Below are positions 51,378-60,657 of a stretch of 64,000 nucleotides of DNA, piece by piece. Source of the DNA: JAPWJZ01 sp041287865 (GTDB lineage: Bacteria > Pseudomonadota > Alphaproteobacteria > Micavibrionales > UBA2020); NCBI GenBank assembly GCA_041287865.1, contig JBGGMV010000087.1, forward strand, positions 10,896 through 74,895, given 5' to 3'. The position numbers were made by a program, and so were the translations under genes. The notes under the pieces were generated by a model. It worked only from the letters and a program-made list of their open reading frames with translations, was not told the DNA's origin and searched no databases. Numbering within the stretch: the stretch's first letter is position 1; each line of letters starts with the position of its first letter.

Positions 51378-52370
51378 ATGCGCCTTAAAACCTTCCAGGC
51401 AAAGACGATGACCGAAGCCATGCGCCAGATCAAGGAAGCGCTGGGCGACGATGCGATCATCGTGAACAGCCGCGACGCGCCCGGCGGCATGATCCGCGTC
51501 ACCGCCGCCGTCGAACAGCAGAACCCCGATTTCGCCGACACGCTGGCCATGGCGGCGCGTGATGACCTCTTCAGCGAGGAAGAAGTGCTGGAAATCGTCA
51601 CCGACACGCTGCTGAAACACCGCGTGCCTGGCACGGTGATCGAGAAAGTGGTGTCAAACGCCATTCTGGTCGCCAGCAACGACCCGAAGGAAACGCTGAC
51701 CCGCGCGATCGAAAAATCCTTCATCTTCGGCGAAGCACCCGAAGACGCAGGCCTGCCGCTGATGCTGGTCGGGCCGCCCGGTGCCGGAAAAACGCTGATG
51801 ACGGCCAAGCTGGCGGCGCGCGCCGTGATGAACGAAGAAACGCCCACCGTCATCACCACCGATATCGCCCGCGCGGGCGGCATCGAACAGCTTTCGGCCT
51901 TCCTCGATATTCTGGGGGTCGAACTACAGCAAGCGGAAGACGTCAAAACGCTGAAAGCCCTGCTGGCCGATGCCGAAGGCACCGTCATTATCGACACCGG
52001 CGGGCTCAACCCGTTTGATCCGCAGGAAATGAAAACGCTGGCGCGGCTGATGACAGCCGCGAAAATGGAAACCGCGCTGGTGCTGCCCGCCGGATTTGAT
52101 GCCGAGGAAAGCGCGGAAATCGCCATGACCTTCGATGTGCTGGGCGTGCGCCGCCTGATCCCCACGCGCCTCGATTTCGCACGGCGCATTGGTGGCATAT
52201 TAGCGGCGGCAGATAAAGGTGGTTTAAGTTTTGGCGAGGCGAGCCATACGCCGCAGGTGGCCGACGGCATTGTGATGCTGACGCCCGAAAAGCTCGCGGG
52301 CTTCCTGATGCCCTATACGCCGAAAAAATCCGCCAAACCCGTGAAAACGGAGAAGAGAGGCAAGCGATGA
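51378..52370 (+). CDS. flhF: Flagellar GTPase FlhF
   Basis: 330 aa, shorter than many FlhF (about 400). Basic N-terminus (MRLKTFQAKTMTEAMRQI), SRP-type NG GTPase with P-loop VGPPGAGKTLMTAKLA and ITTDIARAGGIEQL, IIDTGG in place of DTAG, and a C-terminal part matching the family. It guides polar flagellar placement. 1 bp after flhA. Confidence 0.9.
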   Translation: MRLKTFQAKTMTEAMRQIKEALGDDAIIVNSRDAPGGMIRVTAAVEQQNPDFADTLAMAARDDLFSEEEVLEIVTDTLLKHRVPGTVIEKVVSNAILVASNDPKETLTRAIEKSFIFGEAPEDAGLPLMLVGPPGAGKTLMTAKLAARAVMNEETPTVITTDIARAGGIEQLSAFLDILGVELQQAEDVKTLKALLADAEGTVIIDTGGLNPFDPQEMKTLARLMTAAKMETALVLPAGFDAEESAEIAMTFDVLGVRRLIPTRLDFARRIGGILAAADKGGLSFGEASHTPQVADGIVMLTPEKLAGFLMPYTPKKSAKPVKTEKRGKR

Positions 52371-53164
52371 CGACAAAAACAGAAAAACCGCCGGTCAAAA
52401 CCGCAAGCGGCACGTCCAAGCGCCTGATCGCCGTCGCCTCCGGCAAGGGCGGCGTGGGCAAGACATGGTTTTCGATCTCTCTTGCGCAGGCACTGTCGAA
52501 ACAGGGCAAGAAAGTATTGCTGTTCGACGGCGACCTTGGCCTTGCGAACATCGACGTGCAACTGGGCCTGATGGCCAAGCACGACCTGAACGACGTGATC
52601 GAGGGCAACCTGCCTATGGACCGCGTGATCGAGCATTGCGAAGACGGCGGTTTCGACGTTGTCGCGGGCCGCTCCGGCCATGGATCGCTGGCCGCGCTGC
52701 CCCTGCCCCGCCTGTCGGAGCTGGTGGAACAGATCCGTGGCGCGCTGAAGAATTACGACGTCGCCATTATCGACCTTGGCGCGGGCATCGACCGTACCGT
52801 GCGTTTCATGGCCGCCTCCGCCGATACCGCCATCGTCGTGACGACGAACGAGCCGACCTCGCTTACCGACGCCTATGCATTCATCAAGCTCAGCCATGCG
52901 GCGGGGCATGGCGACGGCATCCGCATCGTCGTCAACCAATGCGACGACCCGAAAGAAGGCGAAGCGACCTATAATACCGTGCTCAAGGCCTGCAAGAACT
53001 TCCTGAAGCTCTCGCCGCCGCTGCTGGGCACGATTAGGCTGGATCGGAAAGTGCGGGAAGCGATCCGCGCGCAGACGCCCTTCCTCACCCGCTCGCCGAC
53101 GTCGGATACGGCGCAGGACGTGGAAAAAATCGCGGCCCGCGTCATGGCTGAAGTATTAAAATAG
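52367..53164 (+). CDS. flhG: FlhG/FleN-type MinD ATPase
   Basis: 265 aa. Deviant Walker A KGGVGKTWFSISLA, switch DGDLGLANIDVQLGL and DLGAGIDRTVRF. It controls flagellar number together with FlhF; the start overlaps the flhF stop by 4 bp. No C-terminal amphipathic helix is obvious beyond the last residues. Confidence 0.9.
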   Translation: MTTKTEKPPVKTASGTSKRLIAVASGKGGVGKTWFSISLAQALSKQGKKVLLFDGDLGLANIDVQLGLMAKHDLNDVIEGNLPMDRVIEHCEDGGFDVVAGRSGHGSLAALPLPRLSELVEQIRGALKNYDVAIIDLGAGIDRTVRFMAASADTAIVVTTNEPTSLTDAYAFIKLSHAAGHGDGIRIVVNQCDDPKEGEATYNTVLKACKNFLKLSPPLLGTIRLDRKVREAIRAQTPFLTRSPTSDTAQDVEKIAARVMAEVLK

Positions 53165-53179
53165 GCGGGAGGGCGTGAG

Positions 53180-55114
53180 ATGAGCGATTCAAAAATCCCG
53201 CCCGCGCCCAAAGCCCCCTCTATTCTCTCCGCCACGCCCGTGCAGGGCCAGAAAGCCGCCGACAGCCCCGTCTCCCCGCTCTCCATGCTGAAAGACCTGC
53301 CGGTCAGGCAGGCGCCGAGCGGGCTGGAGCGGCCGCAGAAACGCGAACGCGAGACAGGCCATATCGTTTCCTACGACCGCAAGACGCATGAAATGCGCAT
53401 CGCCACCCCGCGCGGCATGGTGACGGTCAAAACCGAACACCCCCTGCCGCCCGGCGAGGATGTGGTGGTCGAGCTTTACGTCGAGAAAGGCGTGACGCTG
53501 GCCACCATCACGCTGCTGCGCGAAGAACAGGCGACGGCGGAAGAACTGCAGAAAATCATCCCGCCGCCCGCGCCGGCGCAGCCGCTCAAGGCTGGCGATA
53601 CGGCTGTGGCTATCCTGATTGCCGAAGACGCACCGGATACGGCCTCCACCGCGCCGAAACCCACGCTGCAACAGGCGGCGCAGGTGCTGGAACAGCTGCA
53701 ATACGCGGATATCCAGCGCCTGCCGCAACCCCTGCCCCTGCCGCCGAATATCATCATGAAACTGGCGACCGCGCCCGACCTGTTCAAGGCGCTGCAATCG
53801 GTGCCGCCCGCGCAGCAGCAGGCGGTGCAGGACTATCTGGCGCGGCCCGAGGTGATTACCGCCCTGCCCGCGCCCGCCGCGCGTGTGCTGCTGCAACAGC
53901 CGCCCGCCGTGCCGCCCACCGCTCCGGGCGACGCCGCGCCGCTGGAGGCCGAACTGATCCTGCGCACCTCCCCCACGCCGCCACCCGTCCGCACCGAAGG
54001 CACAGGCACGCCTGCGCCAACACCTGCCGCGCCCACGCCGCAGCAGGCGCTGGCCGCGCTGAAGGGGCTGCTGGATACGCAACAGGCGGCAGCCCTGCCC
54101 TTTTCCGGCCTGATGCGCATGATGGTGGCAGGTGCCATGCAAACACCGCAAGCGTCTCCCTTCGCGGCCATGATGCCGCAGAATATGTACCAGATAAAAA
54201 TCATTTCCGTCACGCCACCCAACCAACCCGCGCCACCGCCACCCGCAGGTCCAACGGTGCCGATACAGGGCGAAGTTGAATCAATCACCGAAAACGGCTT
54301 CCCCGTGATCCGCGCGGGCGAGAGCCGCTATATCCTGAAACTGCCCTCAACCGTGGAGGTCGGCAGCACCGTTCTGTTCGACGCCATACCCCTGACCTCC
54401 ACGCAGGCCATGTCGGCGATGCAGGGCGCAATACCCTCCGCCCCCACCGGCCCGGGCTTCGGCGGCTTCGGTGGCTTCGGCTGGCCCGCGATGGATGAAA
54501 CGCTGGAGGCCCTGCCCGCCTATTCGCCCACGGGACAGGCGCTCCGCAACAGCCTGCCCACGCCGACGCCGCGCATGGTGCCCACGGCGCTGTTCTTTCT
54601 GGCTGCGCTGCGCATGGGCGCGGTGGAAAGCTGGCTTGGCAATACCCTGCTGGATACGCTGCGGCAGACGGGAAAAACCGGTCTTGCCGACCGCCTGACG
54701 GGCGATTTCGCCAAGCTTTCCGCACAGGCGAAGGAACCCGTCAGTGGCGAATGGCGCATGATACAAATGCCCATGCTGCACGACGAACAGTTGAGCCAGA
54801 TGCAATTCTTCCTCCGCCGCCAGCAGGACGAGAGCGGCGAGGAAAAGGAAGGCGCAAAACCCTCCACCCGCTTCGTGCTCAACCTGCACCTTTCCCGCAT
54901 GGGCGATTTGCAGCTGGACGGATTGATGCGCCAGAAACGGTTTGATCTTATCTTCCGCAGCGGCGAAGCATTGCCGCTGAACATGCGGCAGGAAATGATG
55001 CAGGGCTTTGCAAAGGGCCTCGATCAGTCCGGCATGCAGGGCGGCATCAGTTTCCAGACCCGCGCGCAAAACTGGGTGACGGTGGAATTGCCGCACAAGG
55101 GGACTCTTGCATAG
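53180..55114 (+). CDS. FliK-like Pro-rich protein
   Basis: 644 aa. A Pro/Ala-rich sequence fills most of it (repeat-like PPPAGPT, PPVRTEG). Only the last ~150 residues are folded: LNLHLSRMGDLQLDGLM, RQKRFDLIFRSGEALP and RQEMMQGF resemble the C-terminal Flg_hook core of FliK (beta-sheet plus helix). The start overlaps nothing; it lies 15 bp after flhG. It could be a second hook-length or rod-length factor, or an unrelated extracytoplasmic protein. No signal peptide is seen, so export would be through the flagellar gate. Confidence 0.68.
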   Translation: MSDSKIPPAPKAPSILSATPVQGQKAADSPVSPLSMLKDLPVRQAPSGLERPQKRERETGHIVSYDRKTHEMRIATPRGMVTVKTEHPLPPGEDVVVELYVEKGVTLATITLLREEQATAEELQKIIPPPAPAQPLKAGDTAVAILIAEDAPDTASTAPKPTLQQAAQVLEQLQYADIQRLPQPLPLPPNIIMKLATAPDLFKALQSVPPAQQQAVQDYLARPEVITALPAPAARVLLQQPPAVPPTAPGDAAPLEAELILRTSPTPPPVRTEGTGTPAPTPAAPTPQQALAALKGLLDTQQAAALPFSGLMRMMVAGAMQTPQASPFAAMMPQNMYQIKIISVTPPNQPAPPPPAGPTVPIQGEVESITENGFPVIRAGESRYILKLPSTVEVGSTVLFDAIPLTSTQAMSAMQGAIPSAPTGPGFGGFGGFGWPAMDETLEALPAYSPTGQALRNSLPTPTPRMVPTALFFLAALRMGAVESWLGNTLLDTLRQTGKTGLADRLTGDFAKLSAQAKEPVSGEWRMIQMPMLHDEQLSQMQFFLRRQQDESGEEKEGAKPSTRFVLNLHLSRMGDLQLDGLMRQKRFDLIFRSGEALPLNMRQEMMQGFAKGLDQSGMQGGISFQTRAQNWVTVELPHKGTLA

Positions 55115-55132
55115 CGTGCAAAGCACGCATGC

Positions 55133-55555
55133 CTAACTCTCTTCAGTCTTTCGCCTGAAACCTTCCAGCCCGATGGCATCCAGCGTCTGGTTTTCGCGGA
55201 AGAGGCGCTCTTCTTCTTCCAGCCGGTCGCGTTCTTCCTGCGTCATTTCGTATTTTTTGAGCTCGCTGAAGGTTTCCATCAGGCTGTCCTTGCCCTTGGT
55301 CACCAGATCTTCCAGCTCCGCTTCCGCAGTGTCCATTTCCTTGAAGCTTTGCGAAACGGTTTCGGCATATTGGGCGAAGGTGAAGTGGATATCGCCGGTA
55401 TTTCGCACGGCTTCTTTTTCGGCTTCGAAGGCGCGTTGCAGGTCGCGGCGGCGACGTTCCAGCTCGGCCAAGGCCGCATATAATTCGGCCAAGGCACGGC
55501 GTTTTTCGTCGAGTTCGTGTTTATGCAGGCGGATCAGGGCATGGAGGTCGGCCAT
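55133..55555 (-). CDS. fliJ: FliJ-family export chaperone
   Basis: 140 aa, two antiparallel helices with coiled-coil heptads (HKHELDEKRRALAELYAALA and MTQEERDRLEEEERLFREN). FliJ binds FliI and FlhA to energise export. It follows fliI on the minus strand by 11 bp. Confidence 0.83.
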   Translation of the reverse strand: MADLHALIRLHKHELDEKRRALAELYAALAELERRRRDLQRAFEAEKEAVRNTGDIHFTFAQYAETVSQSFKEMDTAEAELEDLVTKGKDSLMETFSELKKYEMTQEERDRLEEEERLFRENQTLDAIGLEGFRRKTEES

Positions 55556-55566
55556 TTACGCCTCCA

Positions 55567-56970
55567 TCACTTCTTTTTCGGCGGCGGAGCCTTGGGCGGG
55601 GCTTTCGGCGGTTCGGCCACGGCCATGCCCAGCGCAACGGCCAGCTGTTTATAGCCTTCCTCAAGCGAGGTTTTTTCTTTCGGCTTTTGTGCCAGAAACG
55701 CCTCGATGCGCGGATAGATCTCGATCGCTTCGTCCACCTTCACGTTGCTGCCGCGGCGGTAGGCGCCCAGACGGATCAGTTCGGCCATGTCTTCGTACGT
55801 CGACATCACTTCGCGCCCGCGCTGCACCAGCGCGGCCTGCTCCGCCGTCAGGCACCGCGGCATGGAACGTGACACACTGCGCAGCACGTTGATCGCGGGA
55901 TAGCGCCCGCGGTCGGCAATGGCGCGTTCCAGCACCACGTGGCCGTCGATAATGCCGCGCACGGCATCCGATATCGGTTCGTTGTGGTCATCGCCTTCCA
56001 CCAGCACCGAGAAGAAGGCCGTGATATCGCCCTTGCCCTTCACGCCCGGGCCCGCGCGTTCCAGCAGTTTTGCCAGTTCCGAAAAGGTGGTGGGCGGATA
56101 GCCCTTGGACGTCGGCGGTTCGCCGGCGGAAAGGCCGATTTCACGCTGCGCCATGGCGAAACGCGTCACGCTGTCCATCATGCAGAGCACCTGCTTGCCC
56201 TGATCGCGGAAATATTCGGCAACGGCCATGGTGAGGAAAGCGCCCTGCCGCCGCATCAGCGGCGATTCATCGGATGTGGAAACGATCACCACGGCGCGTT
56301 TTAATCCTTCCGCGCCCAGTTCGTCCTCCAGAAACTCCTGCACTTCGCGGCCGCGTTCGCCGATCAGGCCGATGACACTGACATCGGCTTCGGTATTGCG
56401 GGCCAGCATCGACATTAAAATAGATTTACCAACGCCCGAGCCCGCGAAGATGCCCATGCGCTGCCCGCGCGCGGTAGAAAGGAAACTGTTGATGGCGCGC
56501 ACGCCAAGATCAAGTTTATCGCCAAGGCGCTTCCGGTCATGCGCGGCGGGCGGCTTGGCGCGCAGCAGCATATGTTCTTCGCCCTGCATCAGCGGGCCCT
56601 TGCCGTCCACAGGTTCGCCGAAGGAATTGACCACGCGGCCCAGCCACGCGCTTGACGGATAAACAGCGGGGCGCGACTGCGCCACCTCCGCCCGGCAGCC
56701 AAGGCCGACGCGGTCGAGCGGTTTGAAAGGCATCACAAGCGCGCGGCCGTCGCGGAAGCCCACCACCTCGCAGGGGATGGTTTCAGCGCCGCGCGGCGTG
56801 AGGTTGCAGCGGTCGCCGATGGCGAGTTCTTTTTCCACCCCGCCGATTTCGACCAGCATGCCGAGAATCTTGGTGACGCGCCCGAACAGCTGGTATTCGG
56901 CCAGTTCGTCGATATTCTCGTTAAGATTTTCTATAAAGTGGTGGGTAGAATTCATCTTCGCAGCCCCCAT
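55567..56970 (-). CDS. fliI: Flagellar export ATPase FliI
   Basis: 467 aa. The start at ATG 56970 is uncertain; ATG 56955 (MNSTHHF) is an alternative. F1-ATPase-beta-like: Walker A FAGSGVGKSILM, catalytic Glu in ERGREVQEF, DSVTRFAMAQREIGLS. Powers flagellar protein export with FliH and FliJ. The 3' end has a Lys/Pro-rich tail (PPKAPPPKKK) absent from typical FliI. Divergent from ctrA. Confidence 0.95.
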   Translation of the reverse strand: MGAAKMNSTHHFIENLNENIDELAEYQLFGRVTKILGMLVEIGGVEKELAIGDRCNLTPRGAETIPCEVVGFRDGRALVMPFKPLDRVGLGCRAEVAQSRPAVYPSSAWLGRVVNSFGEPVDGKGPLMQGEEHMLLRAKPPAAHDRKRLGDKLDLGVRAINSFLSTARGQRMGIFAGSGVGKSILMSMLARNTEADVSVIGLIGERGREVQEFLEDELGAEGLKRAVVIVSTSDESPLMRRQGAFLTMAVAEYFRDQGKQVLCMMDSVTRFAMAQREIGLSAGEPPTSKGYPPTTFSELAKLLERAGPGVKGKGDITAFFSVLVEGDDHNEPISDAVRGIIDGHVVLERAIADRGRYPAINVLRSVSRSMPRCLTAEQAALVQRGREVMSTYEDMAELIRLGAYRRGSNVKVDEAIEIYPRIEAFLAQKPKEKTSLEEGYKQLAVALGMAVAEPPKAPPKAPPPKKK

Positions 56971-57155
56971 ATAAGTATTATCGCATATTTGGCGAAGAAA
57001 AACTAAGCGTCTTTTCCTTTGATAATGCTAGATTTTTTTAGTTTTATGGCAAGAATGTCGAAGTTTTTTTAATATTCATTAATATTAATGTTATACTGTA
57101 GATAGGGATTAAGGAGTGATTCAACACCACTAAGCAATCATTAAGGGGAAACGCG
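56971..57155 (+). promoter_or_regulatory. Divergent fliI/ctrA promoter region with GANTC site
   Basis: 185 bp, AT-rich. GATTC (a CcrM site) at 57118-57122 lies 34 bp before ctrA. TTAA occurs at 57069, 57079, 57085, 57109 and 57141, none in the 11-bp register, so a full CtrA box is not claimed. A Shine-Dalgarno-like AAGGGGAAA precedes the ATG. Confidence 0.5.
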
Positions 57156-57872
57156 ATGAGGGTACTGCTTATTGAAGACGATCAGTCCACCGCCAAGAGC
57201 ATCGAACTCATGCTCAAGTCGGATGGCTACGTGGTCGACACCACCGATATGGGCGAAGACGGCCTCGAAATCGGCAAGCTTTACGAGTACGACATCATCA
57301 TCCTCGACCTGATGCTGCCCGACCTCGACGGCTACGAAGTTCTGAAGCGCCTGCGCGCGGCCAAGGTGGAAACACCCATTCTCATCCTCTCGGGTCTCTC
57401 CGAACTGGATTCGAAACTCAAGGGTCTCGGCTTCGGCGCCGACGATTACCTGACCAAGCCTTTCGACAAGCGCGAACTGCTGGCGCGTATTCAAGCCATC
57501 GTCCGCCGCTCCAAGGGTCACTCGCAGTCTGTCATCAAGACCGGCCCGATCACGGTCAACCTTGATGCCCGCACGGTGGAAGTGGACGACAAGCAGCTCC
57601 ACCTCACCTCGAAAGAATACGGCATTATCGAGTTGCTCTCGCTCCGCAAGGGCTCGACGCTCACCAAGGAAATGTTCCTCAACCACCTCTACGGCGGCAT
57701 GGACGAGCCGGAAGTGAAAATTATCGACGTCTTCATCTGCAAACTGCGCAAGAAGATCGAGAAAATCACGCCCGACGGCGGCGCCTGCATCGAAACCGTC
57801 TGGGGCCGCGGCTATGTGCTGCGCGATCCCACCGGCGCTGCCAGCGGCGGCGGCAAAGAGGCTAACGCTTAA
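57156..57872 (+). CDS. ctrA: Cell-cycle response regulator CtrA
   Basis: 238 aa. Receiver with Asp51 (IIILDLMLPDLDG), then an OmpR-type winged helix. The CtrA recognition region is very conserved: IKTGPITVNLDARTVEV, HLTSKEYGIIELLSLRKG, FLNHLYGGMDEPEVKII, ETVWGRGYVLRDP. It binds TTAA-N7-TTAA sites. Those sites occur at 28.03 and 43.8 kb here. Ends with a short Gly/Ala tail rather than the usual short proteolysis tail of Caulobacter (CtrA ends VNAA there; here KEANA). A terminator follows. Confidence 0.97.
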   Translation: MRVLLIEDDQSTAKSIELMLKSDGYVVDTTDMGEDGLEIGKLYEYDIIILDLMLPDLDGYEVLKRLRAAKVETPILILSGLSELDSKLKGLGFGADDYLTKPFDKRELLARIQAIVRRSKGHSQSVIKTGPITVNLDARTVEVDDKQLHLTSKEYGIIELLSLRKGSTLTKEMFLNHLYGGMDEPEVKIIDVFICKLRKKIEKITPDGGACIETVWGRGYVLRDPTGAASGGGKEANA

Positions 57873-57887
57873 GTTTAAGGGTTCTTC

Positions 57888-57920
57888 CCGAAAAACCGGC
57901 AGGTGCAAACCTGCCGGTTT
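57888..57920. terminator. Bidirectional terminator between ctrA and cheR
   Basis: AAAAACCGGCAGG, 6-nt loop, CCTGCCGGTTTTTT. It serves ctrA on the plus strand and cheR, whose stop is at 57924, on the minus strand. Confidence 0.95.
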
Positions 57921-57923
57921 TTT

Positions 57924-58751
57924 CTATCCGATTTTCAGGGTTGAATCGTTCCGCAGGAAAAGGCCGGGCATGGCATCCACGGGCTTGAAAACATCGGTTA
58001 CGCCCAGCACGGTTTCCGTGCCGCCCAGAAACAGCGCGCCGTCCTGCCGTAAAATGCCGCGCAGGTGTTGCAGCACCCGGGCCTTGGTCGGCACGTCGAA
58101 ATAGATCAGCACGTTGCGGCAGAAGATAACGTCAAAGACGCCAAGGCCGGCGGGCTCGGCCAGCAGGTTCAGCTGCTGGAAACGCACCATGTCGCGCACC
58201 TCGGGCTTCAGCCGCCATTTTTCGCCGTCCTGCGTGAAATGGCGCACCAGCTGGCGCACCGGCAGGCCGCGCTGCACCTCGAACTGGCTATAGGCGGCGG
58301 CGGCCGCGTATTCGAGCGCTTCCGACGAAAAATCGACCGCGAGGATATCGCATTTCCAGCCCAGCAGCGCAGGATCATCCTTCAGCAGCATGGCGATCGA
58401 ATAGGGTTCCTGCCCCGTGGAGCAGGCGGCGGACAGGATGCGCAGGGTGCGGGATGCCTGCCGCTCTTTCAGCAGCGGCGGCAATATATTGTTCTTGAAC
58501 CGCTCGAAGGGCGCTGCGTCGCGGAAGAAGGATGTTTCCCCCGTCGCCATGGCCTCCAGCACTTCGCGCAGCAGGACGGGATCGTTCGCCTGCTGCAGGC
58601 GTCTGGCGATGCCCTCGACACCCTCGATGCCGTGTTTGCTGGCGACGGGGATCAGGCGGGATTCAAGCAAATAGATTTTATCGGGCGTGATGATAAGGCC
58701 CGATTCACGCTTCAGAATTTCCTCGAAAAACTTGTAGACCGCCGTCGTCAT
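57924..58751 (-). CDS. cheR: Chemotaxis methyltransferase CheR
   Basis: 275 aa from MTTAVYKFFEEIL; the longer frame overlaps cheB. N-terminal helical domain and SAM-binding fold with SAACSTGQEPYSIAM and FDVIFCRNVLIYFD. Methylates receptor Glu residues. Last gene of the che operon, overlapping cheB (TAATG). Confidence 0.95.
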   Translation of the reverse strand: MTTAVYKFFEEILKRESGLIITPDKIYLLESRLIPVASKHGIEGVEGIARRLQQANDPVLLREVLEAMATGETSFFRDAAPFERFKNNILPPLLKERQASRTLRILSAACSTGQEPYSIAMLLKDDPALLGWKCDILAVDFSSEALEYAAAAAYSQFEVQRGLPVRQLVRHFTQDGEKWRLKPEVRDMVRFQQLNLLAEPAGLGVFDVIFCRNVLIYFDVPTKARVLQHLRGILRQDGALFLGGTETVLGVTDVFKPVDAMPGLFLRNDSTLKIG

Positions 58752-59863
58752 TACCCGTCGCCTTCCAAAGCACAGAGTCGCACGGCGGCGGGCATCTCGG
58801 CAAGCGGCAGGATGCGGTTGCAAAGCGCCGCCTGCGCCACCGCCCCCGGCATGCCCCAGACGACGCTGGAGGCCTCGTCCTGCGCATAGATCTCCCCGCC
58901 CGCCTGCGCCAGCTTGCGGCAGCCGTTAAGGCCGTCCGTGCCCATGCCTGTCAGCACCATGGCCAGCACGCGGCCCTGATAGGCCGTGCTCAGGCTTTCC
59001 AGCATCGGATCTGCGGAAGGCCGGCAGAAATTGACCGGCGCATCGCGGGTAAGACGAATGCGCTTCAGCGCGCCGTCGATCACGATCGTCATATGGAAGT
59101 TACCGGGGGCGATATAGACGACGCCGCCCCTCACTTCCTCTCCCTCCGTGGCCTCGCGCGCTGTCAGCCGCGCGCCGATGGCGATATTGTCGGCCAGCAA
59201 TTGGGTGAAGACGGGGGGCATATGCTGCGTCACGAAAATGGGCTGCGGCAGCGGTTTGCCGTCCAGACCCTGAAAGAATGACAGCAGCGCGGCCGGCCCG
59301 CCGGTGGATGACGCGATCGCAATCGCCTCGGGCTTGAAGACGTTGCGCGCGGGGCGGAGCCGTTGCGGCTCGGGCGGCGGCGGGGCCTGTTCGGTTTTCT
59401 TTTGTTCGGGCAGGGGCTTTCCGCGCGCGACCTGTCCTAATAATTTCACGCGGTTCACAAGATCCTGCCTAAAAACATCGGCGAAGGCCATGTCCTGCGA
59501 CTGCGGCTTGCCAAGGCAGTCCGCCGCGCCCAGCGCCAGGCATTTCATGGCCAGCGTCGCGTTTTCATGCGTCAGGGTGGAGGCCACGATCACCTGCGCC
59601 TTGGGCGATTTTTTGACGATCTGCGGCAGTGCCGTCAGCCCGTCCATCACCGGCATTTCAAGGTCGAGGATGATAACGTCCGGTTGCGCCTGCGACAGCG
59701 CCTGCAGGGCCTGCTGCCCGTCGGCCACGGCGGAAACCACGCTGATGCCGGCATCGCCTTCGAGAAAACCGGCGAGGAAGCCGCGCGCGACGCTTGAATC
59801 ATCGACGATCATCACGCGGATCGGCCTGTTGTCCGCGCTGGATATGTCGTGCGCGCCCGCCAT
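58751..59863 (-). CDS. cheB: Chemotaxis methylesterase CheB
   Basis: 370 aa. Receiver domain with Asp67 (IILDLEMPVMDG), Glu/Pro-rich linker, and methylesterase domain with catalytic Ser (IASSTGGPAALL), His (TQHMPP) and Asp (GMGTDGLNG). Removes methyl groups from receptors when phosphorylated by CheA. Confidence 0.96.
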   Translation of the reverse strand: MAGAHDISSADNRPIRVMIVDDSSVARGFLAGFLEGDAGISVVSAVADGQQALQALSQAQPDVIILDLEMPVMDGLTALPQIVKKSPKAQVIVASTLTHENATLAMKCLALGAADCLGKPQSQDMAFADVFRQDLVNRVKLLGQVARGKPLPEQKKTEQAPPPPEPQRLRPARNVFKPEAIAIASSTGGPAALLSFFQGLDGKPLPQPIFVTQHMPPVFTQLLADNIAIGARLTAREATEGEEVRGGVVYIAPGNFHMTIVIDGALKRIRLTRDAPVNFCRPSADPMLESLSTAYQGRVLAMVLTGMGTDGLNGCRKLAQAGGEIYAQDEASSVVWGMPGAVAQAALCNRILPLAEMPAAVRLCALEGDG

Positions 59864-59864
59864 G

Positions 59865-60230
59865 TCAGATGACGCCGACCTGCTGCAGCTTGGCCTGCAT
59901 GATATCGCTGTCGAAAGGCTTCATGATATATTCGTCCGCGCCCGCCGCCAGCGCCTGCTGGATCTGGTCGATATGGTTATGCGTGCTGCACAAAATAACC
60001 TTGGGCTTGTCGCCGCCCGGCATGGTGCGCAGGCGGGACAGGAACTCCATCCCGTCCATCACCGGCATGTTCCAGTCGAGAAAAATCAGTTGCGGCAGGG
60101 CTTGCTGGCAGGCGTCGAGCGCCTTCTGCCCGTCGTCGGCTTCGGCGCATTCGAAATCGTATTCTTCGAGCATGATGCGCGCAAGCTTGCGCACGACGCG
60201 GCTGTCATCGACTATCAGGCATGTTTTCAT
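59865..60230 (-). CDS. cheY: Chemotaxis response regulator CheY
   Basis: 121 aa, single receiver domain: IVDDSRVVRKLARIML, phospho-acceptor Asp52 (FLDWNMPVMDG), K at the end (EYIMKPF). One base separates its stop from cheB start. It overlaps the cheW end. Confidence 0.95.
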   Translation of the reverse strand: MKTCLIVDDSRVVRKLARIMLEEYDFECAEADDGQKALDACQQALPQLIFLDWNMPVMDGMEFLSRLRTMPGGDKPKVILCSTHNHIDQIQQALAAGADEYIMKPFDSDIMQAKLQQVGVI

Positions 60231-60657
60231 GGGTTTTCCCGTTCCCGTGCAGCTCCCCTATCATAGCGGTTGCATCCAGAATAGCCAAGAGCCCATCGTC
60301 CAGGCGGGCGACCGATTTCACGGCGTCCCGCCAGAGCGGCTCCAGCGTTGCGGGCGGTTCTTCCCGCCTTGCGTCGTCCAGCGACAGCACTTCATGCACG
60401 GCGTCGACCATCAGGCTGTAAAGCTCGCCGCCATGGCCGACCACGATGGCCATGCCCTGCCCGCCCGGCAGGCCGAACTTGCGGCGCAAACATACAGCCG
60501 TAACGATGCGCCCGCGCAGGTTCATGATGCCCGCGACTTCGGGCGCGGCGCCCGGCACGCGCGTCACGGCCAGCTGGCCGCGTAAAACATCCTGCGCCGA
60601 CAGCGCCGGAATACCGCAGAGACGGCCGCCTAATGAAAAGGTCAGGTATTGGCCCAT
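60205..60657 (-). CDS. cheW: Chemotaxis coupling protein CheW
   Basis: 150 aa. SH3-like CheW fold: LTFSLGGRLCGIPALSAQDVL, VAGIMNLRGRIVTAVCLRRK, VVGHGGELYSLMVDAVHEV. Bridges receptors and CheA. Overlaps cheY by 26 bp and cheA by 16 bp. Confidence 0.94.
   Translation of the reverse strand: MGQYLTFSLGGRLCGIPALSAQDVLRGQLAVTRVPGAAPEVAGIMNLRGRIVTAVCLRRKFGLPGGQGMAIVVGHGGELYSLMVDAVHEVLSLDDARREEPPATLEPLWRDAVKSVARLDDGLLAILDATAMIGELHGNGKTHENMPDSR

Noticed and set aside
57069..57144. CtrA boxes in the ctrA promoter
   Set aside because: Five TTAA occur, but distances are 10, 6, 24 and 32 bp, not 11. AT-richness alone explains them.
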